The notes beneath the pieces were generated by a model that had not been told where the DNA came from, made no database searches, and was given only the letters and a program-made list of their open reading frames with translations. This document shows positions 28,170 through 36,877 of a DNA stretch of 37,174 nucleotides, piece by piece; position 1 is the first letter of the stretch; each line of letters begins with the position of its first letter. This DNA is from Candidatus Eiseniibacteriota bacterium (GTDB lineage: Bacteria > JAFGKV01), in NCBI GenBank assembly GCA_025453925.1, contig JALOPK010000004.1, positions 1-37,174 on the forward strand, read 5' to 3'. The position numbers were made by a program, and so were the translations under genes.

Positions 28170-29420
28170 ATGCGCACTTTGACCTCACGTTCCGTCCTGG
28201 CGTCCATTCTGCTGCTATCTTTGACAGCCCGTTCCGAGGAGCCTCTTGTGTTTGAGACAAAGCAGCTTGCCGACCACATCTACGAACTGAGCACCGACGC
28301 CGGTGGGTACCCGGTGAAGGTCATCGCATCCGTGGGCGACGATGGCGTGTTGCTCGTTGACACGGGGGAGAAGGAGAAGATCGACGACCTGAAAGCTGCC
28401 GTGCTGGCATTCGGCAAGGGCGTGCCCAGGATCATCATCAGCACCCACGCGCACGTGGAGCACATCGGTGGTAACGCGACATTCGGCGGGGATGCCGTCA
28501 TCATCGGCCACGAGAACCTGCGCAAACGGCTCAGGACCGGTCTGTACCTGTTCGACGAATTCCCGGAAGAAGCCCTCCCCGACATCTGCCTCACCGATTC
28601 GCTCTCGCTGTACTTCAACGGTGAACAGATCAAGGTTCACGCGTTTCCCGGCGCCCATGACGACAGCGATCTCATCATCTGGTTCACGACGTCGAAGGTG
28701 GTGTGCGTGGCAGGGCTCTGCAACGGGCGGCACTTCCCGTCGGTCGACAAGGTGGGCGGCGATGTCTTGGAGTATCCTGAGACGGTCCAGCGAGTGATCG
28801 ACCTCCTGCCGGAAGACGTGACCATCGTGCCGGGCCACGGCGAGGATGGCACGATCGAAGACTACCGGGCGTTTCATGCCATGCTGGTCGCGACGACGGA
28901 TCTCGTGCGGAAGGGCATCGAGGCTGGAAAGGATCGCGATACGCTCATCAAAGAGGATGTGCTGCACGACTGGAAGGCATGGGAAGCGAGCTACGTGAGT
29001 GCGGATCAGTGGATCGAGTACCTCGCCGAGGGCATCACAGGGGTCGACCGCAAGCCCATGGTCTTCGAGCCGATCTACTACGCGATTCGCGATCTGGGAG
29101 CTCCCGCCGCCGTCCTGTACTACCACGATCTCAAGAAGAACAAGGCAGACGAATACGCATTCGACGAGAACGACCTGGTGTACATCGGGTACAAGCTCTT
29201 CAAGAACGACCGGGTCGAGGAGTCCATCCCGTTTCTCGAGGCGTCCTTGAAGGAGAGCCCCAAGGGCACCTACGCGTATCTCTGCCATGACTACCTGGGC
29301 CGGTGGCACACGACGCAGGGCGACACGGCCCGCGCGATCCGTGCGTACGAACGCTCCCTGAAGCTGAACCCGGAAAACACCCATGCCGCGGACATGCTGA
29401 AGGAGCTCAAGAAGAAGTAG
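28170..29420 (+). CDS. Secreted metallo-beta-lactamase-fold protein with C-terminal TPR-like region
   Basis: Signal peptide; VLLVDTGEKEKIDDLK, IIISTHAHVEHIGGNATFGG, FPGAHDDSDLIIWF, VTIVPGHGEDG; C-terminal YLGRWHTTQGDTARAIRAYERSLKLNPENTHAADMLKELKKK; AAAGGAG upstream of ATG. Confidence 0.85.
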   Translation: MRTLTSRSVLASILLLSLTARSEEPLVFETKQLADHIYELSTDAGGYPVKVIASVGDDGVLLVDTGEKEKIDDLKAAVLAFGKGVPRIIISTHAHVEHIGGNATFGGDAVIIGHENLRKRLRTGLYLFDEFPEEALPDICLTDSLSLYFNGEQIKVHAFPGAHDDSDLIIWFTTSKVVCVAGLCNGRHFPSVDKVGGDVLEYPETVQRVIDLLPEDVTIVPGHGEDGTIEDYRAFHAMLVATTDLVRKGIEAGKDRDTLIKEDVLHDWKAWEASYVSADQWIEYLAEGITGVDRKPMVFEPIYYAIRDLGAPAAVLYYHDLKKNKADEYAFDENDLVYIGYKLFKNDRVEESIPFLEASLKESPKGTYAYLCHDYLGRWHTTQGDTARAIRAYERSLKLNPENTHAADMLKELKKK

Positions 29421-29502
29421 ACACAGACCGTTGGGTCGGGAGGGCAGAGCCGCTCTCCGCTACGAGGCTTCTCGGCACGTCCGGGGAGTCTCGACGCGCA
29501 TC

Positions 29503-29530
29503 GGCACTATTCTCATATGAGAATAGTGCC
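29503..29530. promoter_or_regulatory. Perfect 28-bp palindrome (operator-like or hairpin)
   Basis: GGCACTATTCTCAT|ATGAGAATAGTGCC, both halves exact reverse complements; AT-rich core in a GC-rich context. Confidence 0.6.
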
Positions 29531-29722
29531 ACAGGACGGAGAACGCCCCGACCTCAGGGGACACACCGGGCTCATCGCGCTCAGCCACACGGACGCGACA
29601 GAGCACGTCCCTCCAGGGGCATCACCCATTCCCCTGTTCCGTGTATGGACGTTCGATGTTCTTCCCCTGTCCATCCTTGTCCCATGAATGGAGGGACGAC
29701 CTCCGTGTCGTCCGCCGCCGCT

Positions 29723-32046
29723 CTACGGGATGTCCGCCTCGAAGTCGGCTTCGCCAACACGGTTGGAGATGGCAAGGACTGCTTCCGCCGCATCCACCGC
29801 CATGACCAGGTAGGTCCATTCAATAGCGGCATCACCGACTCCATTCGAGCTGGACCACGTCGTCGTTGTGGAGGGGAGAACGGTGATTCGGAACTGATAG
29901 CCTGGGCCGCTGCCCGGCACGAACCAGGGCAGGCCGGAGGCGCCATAGACCCAGTAGTCATGCGTCCCCGTCACCGAGTTCCACGTGAGCTGCACTGCGC
30001 CGCCCGCCAGCACCCCGTTGAGCTGGAACATCTGGGGCCCAATCATCCGTGCGTACTTGAGATCATTGTTCGTCTCATCCCGGTAACTGATGTGCGGATA
30101 GCCGAGGCTGTCCAGTTCCAGGGAAGTCCACGAACCTACCTGCGCCTGGGAGTCTACGGTCTGCAGGCGCCAGCCCGATGTGTCTTGGTATGCATATCTC
30201 AGATCGTCGTTCGTTTCGTCGTGGTAGCTGATGTGAGCAAAACCCAACGCGTCTAGCGCCAGCGATGTGAACGTGCCCACGTTGCCCCCCGCATCCACGG
30301 TCTCGGCGTGCCAGCCCGCCGCGTCGCGGTAGGCGTATTTCAAGTCGTCGCTCGTGTCGTCGAAATAGCTGATGTGGGGCTCGCCTGACCCGTCCAGGGC
30401 GAGCGAGGTATGCCAGCCCACGTCTCCCAGCGCATCCACGGTTTCGGTGTGCCAGCCAGAGGCATCACGATAGGCGTACTTGAGATCGCACTCACCATTC
30501 TCCCCCCCGGCACAATAGCTGATGCGGGGCTGTTCCGAGGCGTCCAGGTCCAATGAGGGGTAGTAGCCTACGTTCCCCCCCGCCGCGTCCACGACCCCGG
30601 TGTGCCAGCCGGATGCATCCTGGTACGTGTACTTCAGAGTGCGGTTCCCCTGGTCGTGGTGGCTGATGTGGGCCCAGCCCCATCGATCCAGGGCCAGCGA
30701 CGTGCACAGGCCAACCTCCGACGGTGAGGCGTTCGCGGTGTCGGTGTGCCAGGCTGTGGCACTGCGGCAGGCGTACTTCAGGTCGTAGCCCGGGTAGGCG
30801 TTGTAGTAGCTGACGGCGGGATACCCTGAGTCGTCCAGCGCGAGGGAGGTCCACCGCCCCACATCCCCCGCCTCATCCGCCCTTTCGGTGTGCCAGCCGG
30901 AAAGGTCACGGTTTGCGTACTTGAGGTCCCCCCTCTGCTCATCGTAGTAGCTGATGTGGGGTCGACCTGATCCATCCAAGGCCAACGAGGTGTGCGACCC
31001 CACATCCCCTTCCGCATCAACGGTCTGGATGTGCCATCCCGAGTCGTCCTGGCACGCGTACTTGAGACCCCCGTAGCTGATATGCGGATAGCCCGCATCA
31101 TCCAAAACCAGAGAGGTGTGCGTGCCACCCTCCACATCCACAGTCCGGATGTGCCAGCCGACCGTATCCTCGTAGGCATACTTCAGATTATCGGTGGAGC
31201 CGTTCCAGCTGAGGTAGCTGATGTGTGCATGGCCCAAGGCGTCCACGATAAGGGTGAAACGTCTAGCGCAAGCGACGTGTACCAGCTCCCATCCCCCGCG
31301 GAATCCACCGTCTCGAGGTGCCAAACAGTCGAGTCTCTGCGCGCGTGCTTGAGGTAACCGTTCGTGTAGTCATGGTAGCTGATATGCGGGTTGCCTGAAA
31401 CGTCTAGGGCAAGGGACGTGTACCAGCCAACGTGGCCGTCAGAGTCGATAGTCTCAACGTGCCATCCCTCAGCATCCTCGCATGCGTACTTGAGATCGTG
31501 GTTCGTGTGGTCGTAGTAGCTGATGTGGGGATTGCCTGAGGTATCCAAGGATAGGGAGGTGTAGAAGCCCACACTACCTGTCGAGTCGATGGTCTCCAGG
31601 TGCCAGCCACTGGCATCACGCCACGCGTACTTCAGATCGGAGTTCGTGCCGTCGTAGTAGCTGATGTGGGGCCACCCCGAGGCGTCAAGGGAGTTCGTGC
31701 CGTCGTAGTAGCTGATGTGGGGCCACCCCGAGGCGTCAAGGGCCAACGACGCACTCCAACCCACATCCTGCGACCAGTCCGCCACCTCGTAGTGCCACGA
31801 TGTCCCGTCGTGGAAAGCGTAGTACAGGTGATCCTGTCCGTAGGCAAGGTGGGGGCGACCCGCCTCGTCGATACGAAGACATCTGTCGGTCATGCCGTCG
31901 ATCTGCTTCCCGTACTCCACCACCTCGATCTCCCAGGTCTGAGCGAGGGCTGGGTCTACGCCCAGGGAGGAAGACAGGACGACGGACAACAGGGAGAGGA
32001 AGGTCCGGGAACGTTGGCGGTACTGGCGTGAATACGAAGGATTCAT
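29723..32046 (-). pseudogene. Secreted tandem-repeat (probable beta-propeller) protein interrupted by a frameshift
   Basis: ORFs 31183-32310 and 29723-31324 carry one continuous series of about 12 x 47-aa repeats (SLALDxSGxPHISYYDxTNxDLKYAxxDxSGWHxETVDxxGxVGxYT). Frame change is explained by a 20-bp insertion at 31241-31260. Start ATG at 32046 (MNPSYSRQYRQRSRTFLSLLSVVLSSSLGVDPALAQ signal peptide). Confidence 0.85.
31640..31741. repeat. Perfect 51-bp tandem duplication (two copies: 31640-31690, 31691-31741)
   Basis: gagttcgtgccgtcgtagtagctgatgtggggccaccccgaggcgtcaagg occurs twice head to tail; encodes LDASGWPHISYYDGTNS twice, in frame. Confidence 0.98.
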
Positions 32047-32208
32047 CGGAGACCCCTTTCCTGCATGTGGCGACGGACCGGTCCTGAAGCGGGACCCTTG
32101 CCACCGTGCTCGAAACCGCAAGGAAGGGATCGTCGCTTCCGAAGTCAATCCCCTGCGGCGTTCCACGGAGCCAGGCTCCCCTGGAATGGACTCGGCCCCA
32201 CAATTCCC

Positions 32209-32233
32209 TGAACAAACATCGCCTTCCTGCGTA
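32209..32233 (+). promoter_or_regulatory. Candidate ECF-type promoter upstream of sigma gene 2
   Basis: TGAAC (32209-32213)-N16-CGTA (32230-32233), resembling the AAC/CGT-type ECF consensus; about 70 nt upstream of the GTG at 32304. Confidence 0.35.
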
Positions 32234-32303
32234 CTAGTGTTCCAGAGCGTGCAACTGTGGGCCGTGCACGCCCGAATCACGACACGACCAAAGGAGTCGC
32301 AGG

Positions 32304-32858
32304 GTGACACCTGACCTGGATCAACTGGCGCTCAGTCTGAAGATGGGAGACATCGAATCCCTGAAGGAGCTGATCGATTTGCTCACCAGGAGGCTTATCG
32401 CCGTGGCGTATCGATACACCGCTGATTGGGAGATGGCCCGCGATCTCACGCAGGATACGTGGCTCAAGGTACTCCAGTCCATCCATCGGTACGATCCCTC
32501 CCGGCCATTCGAGCAATGGCTGGCCACGATCCACCGCAACGGCTGCATCTCCTACCTGCGGCGATCGTCGCGCCGTATGGAACAACCTGAACCGGCCGAT
32601 GTGATCGAGAGGGCAGCAGATACTGTCGCGGACGGGCCGGGGCGTGACCTTGAATCACGCGAGTTTGCCGCCCGGCTCGCCGGCGCCGTGCGCCGTCTGA
32701 GTCGCAGGCAGCAGGAGGTCTTCAGCTTGGTCGATCTGGATGAGGTGCCGCAGGCGGAGGCTGCGCGAACGCTGCATATGAAGCCGACCACCCTGCGGAG
32801 CACGCTGCATGCCGCACGACGACGCTTAGCCTCACGGCTCAGTCACGGAGAGGTGTGA
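32304..32858 (+). CDS. ECF-type RNA polymerase sigma factor (cassette 2)
   Basis: MARDLTQDTWLKVLQSIHRYDPSRPFEQWLATIHRNGCISYLRR (sigma2) and RRLSRRQQEVFSLVDLDEVPQAEAARTLHMKPTTLRSTLHAARRRLA (sigma4). Confidence 0.92.
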   Translation: MTPDLDQLALSLKMGDIESLKELIDLLTRRLIAVAYRYTADWEMARDLTQDTWLKVLQSIHRYDPSRPFEQWLATIHRNGCISYLRRSSRRMEQPEPADVIERAADTVADGPGRDLESREFAARLAGAVRRLSRRQQEVFSLVDLDEVPQAEAARTLHMKPTTLRSTLHAARRRLASRLSHGEV

Positions 32859-33646
32859 CGATGGGGAAGATACCATGCAAGGACCTGGACGCGCGGATCG
32901 ATGATCTGCTGCGCCATCGCCTGCCGGAATCGGAACAGCGCGAACTCCATGACCACATCGCCCAGTGCCCGCGGTGCGCGTCGCTGCTCGAGCTACGCCG
33001 GGCACTCATGACCAACGATCTCGCATCGCTGCAAGACAGGGTTCCCGCGGAAATGGTCGCCGTGATGTGGGAATCGATCCAGGGCGCGCTGATGTGGCGT
33101 GGCGGTCGAACTCCACATACTCGGACCTGGGTGAGGCACGTGGTTCCCCTGCTGGCCGCCGCCACGGTGGTCGCGTCGTGCCTGGGCGGCTACCTCGCAG
33201 ATGAGCTCCACTCCTCGCGAGAGCGGGAGTCTCACCTACTGGGAATGGTACAGCGTCAGGAACGTCTGCTTGCGGCGACCTACCGCGGGTCTGCGAACGC
33301 CATGGGTGGCCGTCTTGAAGACAGAGGCCCGACTGCGGCCGCCCGCTGGATACTGCCACCGGATGCCACCGTGGGCACGCTGACCGCCCTGCTCGATCGG
33401 TTGCCCGACGACTTCACCGTCGTCTCAGCGATGCAGGCTCGGCAGTACGGGTATTGGGGTTTGGCGCAGGTCCTGGCCTCCCGCCTTCGCGGCGCCGTTG
33501 CCGTTGAGGATGGACTGCAGGCGGGAGAGATCCGGAGAGCCATTGAGATGTATGGGGTTGACGCGGACACGCCGATCAACCCGCACCGTCTGCTCCGGCG
33601 GATGGAACTATGGAACGATCGACCCGTGAAATCGGGCCGCACCTGA
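32855..33646 (+). CDS. Anti-sigma factor with zinc-finger-like N-terminus and one TM
   Basis: ELHDHIAQCPRCASLLELRRAL (H-x3-C-x2-C), one TM (VVPLLAAATVVASCLGGYLA); GTGA overlap with the sigma gene. Confidence 0.82.
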   Translation: MTMGKIPCKDLDARIDDLLRHRLPESEQRELHDHIAQCPRCASLLELRRALMTNDLASLQDRVPAEMVAVMWESIQGALMWRGGRTPHTRTWVRHVVPLLAAATVVASCLGGYLADELHSSRERESHLLGMVQRQERLLAATYRGSANAMGGRLEDRGPTAAARWILPPDATVGTLTALLDRLPDDFTVVSAMQARQYGYWGLAQVLASRLRGAVAVEDGLQAGEIRRAIEMYGVDADTPINPHRLLRRMELWNDRPVKSGRT

Positions 33647-33657
33647 GGAGGCTTACA

Positions 33658-34611
33658 ATGAGTCGCGGAATTCGCAGAGCCTGGCTGGGCGTCGTGGTCG
33701 TTGGGTTGCTCCTTACGGCAGGATGCAAGGATTTCATCATAGAGACCGGGATTAACCCCGACGGCAGCGGTACCCGTGCGATCACTCTGGAGGCGGGTTC
33801 GCTTGAGAACGATGACACCGGCCTCACACTCGACCAGTACCGGCAACTCCTCGGGGTCACCGAACAGCGCGGATGGCACCTCGTCTGGGAAGAATCTCCC
33901 CAGGATGGGGAGAGAAATGCGGTGTTCTCCCGCAATGCACGCATCCCGGGAATCGATTCCTGGAGCGGGGCCTCGGGTGATATCACTCTCCAGGGCGCTC
34001 TCGCGGGTTCCCCCTTCGCGTCTGTGCGCGGTGTGAACGAGGTGCGGGCTACCACCGCACGGGGTGCCCAGAGCACCACATACGAGTACCGCGAGACCTT
34101 CGACTGGCGCGGCCTGCGCGAAGCGCTGGTGGACTTCGTGGCTGCACGACTCGTGGAAGAAGTAGCGCGGGAGTTCCCCGGCATCACGCCGGAAGATCGC
34201 GCCGAATTGCGGGGATTGGCCGCCGGGGCGACCGCCATGGACCTCCCCAGGCTCTTTGATGTCTCGGATGAGGAGCGGGCATCATTGCCGATGGTCAGAA
34301 CGGTAGGGATCTACGGGACGCACGTTCTGTCACGGCGGGGCATCGCCGCGGCGCCCGCCGACCTCGAAGCGATCGCCGCGCGTGTCTTGGACGATCCGGA
34401 GAGCCGGCTGGAAGACTTCCTTTCTACGAACCTCCCGGGAGTCTATGCGGTCGCCCTGACCAATGTGTCGCTCTCCGTGACCCTCCCGGGCACCATCGTC
34501 GAGTCCAACGCGGATGCAGTGGAAGCCAGCACGGTCAAGTGGGAGTTCGGGATCCTCGACGCGCTACGCGGACCGGTCACCATGCACGCAACCTCCGAGC
34601 TGCGCAAGTAG
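33658..34611 (+). CDS. Predicted lipoprotein of unknown function
   Basis: MSRGIRRAWLGVVVVGLLLTAGCKDF lipobox (LTAGC); GGAGG Shine-Dalgarno; follows the sigma/anti-sigma genes. Confidence 0.8.
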   Translation: MSRGIRRAWLGVVVVGLLLTAGCKDFIIETGINPDGSGTRAITLEAGSLENDDTGLTLDQYRQLLGVTEQRGWHLVWEESPQDGERNAVFSRNARIPGIDSWSGASGDITLQGALAGSPFASVRGVNEVRATTARGAQSTTYEYRETFDWRGLREALVDFVAARLVEEVAREFPGITPEDRAELRGLAAGATAMDLPRLFDVSDEERASLPMVRTVGIYGTHVLSRRGIAAAPADLEAIAARVLDDPESRLEDFLSTNLPGVYAVALTNVSLSVTLPGTIVESNADAVEASTVKWEFGILDALRGPVTMHATSELRK

Positions 34612-34655
34612 ACGGAGGGTGCCGCGGCAGCCGCAGCACCTTCGACCGGTGGAGC

Positions 34656-34694
34656 CGGCACGTCCGCCGGGATCCTGCCCGAGCGGACGTGCCG
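34656..34694 (+). terminator. Hairpin downstream of ECF cassette 2
   Basis: Stem CGGCACGTCCG / CGGACGTGCCG (11 bp) with 17-nt loop; no clear T tract. Confidence 0.4.
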
Positions 34695-34803
34695 TGCGGC
34701 GCATTTCCCGGCGCGTGCACTCCTCTTGACGTAGACCCCTACGCCGCCCCTGAATAGCCGCGTTCAGAACACTGCTGAGGTACGAACGCGAGAGGGAGCT
34801 TGC

Positions 34804-36753
34804 GTGCAGCGACGACCACCATTGCCGCGTGAAGAACCGGAAAAGCGCCCGTGCGTACCCGTGTTTGCCGCGCCGCTGAAGCGGAGCCACGAAACGGTCG
34901 TGCTCGGCGTCATCCTGCTGCTGTGCCTTGCGATGTGCGGGTGGTACCTGGCCGACGCGTGGAGGTTGAATCACGGGTTGGGCTTCCCGCTGGATGACTC
35001 GTGGATTCATCTGACGTTCGCGCGCAACCTCGCGATGCACGGTTCGGTCGCTTACTATCCCGGCTATCCTCCCGTGGCCGGCTCGACCTCGCCCCTCTAC
35101 ACCGGCCTTCTGGCGGCGCTCTACCGGATCGGCCACAACGAGTTTGTCATCAGCTACCTCCTGGGTGTAGCGGCCTTTGTGGCTGCCACGCTCCTCTTCC
35201 ATGCCCTGCTGAGATGTGAGCTCCCCGGCGAGCCCTGGCTCGCGTTGGCAGGAACCCTGCTCCTCGCCACCCAGCCACGCCTTGTGCTCATCGCTCTGTC
35301 GGGGATGGAGACGACCCTGTTCATCGCGCTGATTGTCGGCTCGCTGCTGGCGTATCGCACCCGACGCGCCGTCAGCCTCGGCGTGTGCCTCGGGCTCCTC
35401 GTGTGGTGCCGTCCCGACGGTCTTGTGTTGTGGCTGGCCATTGGCACGGATTGGGTGGTGCGGCTGCTCTCCCGTCGGCATCCCGACGCGCATCGCTGGC
35501 CAATCCGCCCCATGCTTACGTCATTCGCCATCGGCATCATGCTCCTGGGGTGCTATGCTCTGTTCAACTGGGCGCTGTCCGGCTCCCCGCTTCCCACCAC
35601 GTTCGGCGCCAAGGGGGCGTACTACCGTGCAACCATGACCAGGGAGCACTTTCTCCTGACTGAAGTCGCCGAAACGTTCGGGGGAAGAGAACTCTCCATG
35701 CTCTGGGTGTTCGCGGTGGCCGGTTTCATTCTCGTCGTATGGCGGACCTTGGAGCACTCCGCCCCCTCCCGGTTGGTCGACGCGCTGTTCGTCCTGGGCT
35801 TGATCGGCGCGTACTACCTTGCCCTTCCGTTCGCGCACCGGTTTGCCAGGTACATCCTACCAGCGTTGCCATCCTTCCTTCTCGTGGCAGTCTGGGCGGT
35901 ACGCAAAGTCTCGTGGGCTCTGGCCAAGCGGGAACGGCTCTGCGTGCTGGTGCGCTGGGTGCCCGCTGTCCTTCTTTGCGCCCTCCTTGTGCAGTGGGGA
36001 ACCAGCGCACCTCACTTCGCGGATGTATATGCGTATTGCTGCGCATACCATAAGACCCATCACGTCGCAGCAGCCCGCTGGATCGCCGCCAATACGCCCA
36101 CCGACGCAAAGGTGGGTACCCACGACATAGGTGCAGTGGCGTTCTACGGCGGCAGGCGCGTGGTCGATATGGCCGGAATCGTGAGCCCGGAGGTTGTCGC
36201 GCACATCGGGAAGCCCGATTTCACCTCCTATCTCGATGACCTCCTTTCCCGATTGGGCGTCACCCATACGGTGACCATGGGAGACTGGTTCGTACCCGCC
36301 AACTCCCCTGTGCTCTTTGTTCCTTCGCCTGAACCGGAGGTCTTGTTCGTCCATGAATTCATTCCGGGTGTCTCTCACATCGAGCTCCCGATCGTCGCCA
36401 GCCTGAATGCCCGGGCGGGAAACCTGCTGGATGAAGGGAGATCCCAGGAAGCGCTGGGGCTTCTCGCGGAGGCCCTCAGGCTCGACTCGCGTTCCTCCCG
36501 CGCCTTCCTTCTCGCCGGCGTTGCCCACGCCATGCTCAGCGACGATGCCCGTGCCCAGCCCTTGCTCGACCGCTCGCTGGAACTGTTCACCGGAAGCGCG
36601 CTTACCCACTTCGAGTTGGCGCGACTTCACCTGCGTGCCGGAAACCTCGCCGAAGCGGTGACCCGCCTCCGTGCGAGCCTCGTGCTCGACCCCTCCTTCG
36701 AACCCGCACAACGGCTCCTGGCGGAGATCTCGCATGGGTACGCCGTGAACTAG
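34804..36753 (+). CDS. Polytopic GT-C-like membrane protein with C-terminal TPR region
   Basis: FPLDDSWIHLTFARNLAMHGSVAYYPGYPPVAGSTSPLYTGLLAALY, many TM segments, C-terminal tetratricopeptide-like repeats (LARLHLRAGNLAEAVTRLRASLVLDPSFEPAQRLL). Confidence 0.8.
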   Translation: MQRRPPLPREEPEKRPCVPVFAAPLKRSHETVVLGVILLLCLAMCGWYLADAWRLNHGLGFPLDDSWIHLTFARNLAMHGSVAYYPGYPPVAGSTSPLYTGLLAALYRIGHNEFVISYLLGVAAFVAATLLFHALLRCELPGEPWLALAGTLLLATQPRLVLIALSGMETTLFIALIVGSLLAYRTRRAVSLGVCLGLLVWCRPDGLVLWLAIGTDWVVRLLSRRHPDAHRWPIRPMLTSFAIGIMLLGCYALFNWALSGSPLPTTFGAKGAYYRATMTREHFLLTEVAETFGGRELSMLWVFAVAGFILVVWRTLEHSAPSRLVDALFVLGLIGAYYLALPFAHRFARYILPALPSFLLVAVWAVRKVSWALAKRERLCVLVRWVPAVLLCALLVQWGTSAPHFADVYAYCCAYHKTHHVAAARWIAANTPTDAKVGTHDIGAVAFYGGRRVVDMAGIVSPEVVAHIGKPDFTSYLDDLLSRLGVTHTVTMGDWFVPANSPVLFVPSPEPEVLFVHEFIPGVSHIELPIVASLNARAGNLLDEGRSQEALGLLAEALRLDSRSSRAFLLAGVAHAMLSDDARAQPLLDRSLELFTGSALTHFELARLHLRAGNLAEAVTRLRASLVLDPSFEPAQRLLAEISHGYAVN

Positions 36754-36828
36754 CTCAGAACGCCAAGCAGGGTCGCCCGTGGTGCACCATGGCGTTGATG
36801 TCCCATGCCACGCGTCTTGACAAAACGC

Positions 36829-36858
36829 GAATCAGTATGATTCTTACCTCAGAATCAT
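36829..36858 (+). promoter_or_regulatory. Putative Fur/PerR-type operator upstream of the Fur-family gene
   Basis: ATGATTCT-TACCTC-AGAATCAT (36837-36858) overlapping GAATCA-GTA-TGATTC (36829-36843): three alternating half-sites; TTGACA at 36817-36822. Confidence 0.65.
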
Positions 36859-36877
36859 TCCTACATAGGAGGAGTTC

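Noticed and set aside
28215-29384. 389-aa minus-strand ORF
   Set aside because: Exact antisense shadow of the MBL-fold gene.
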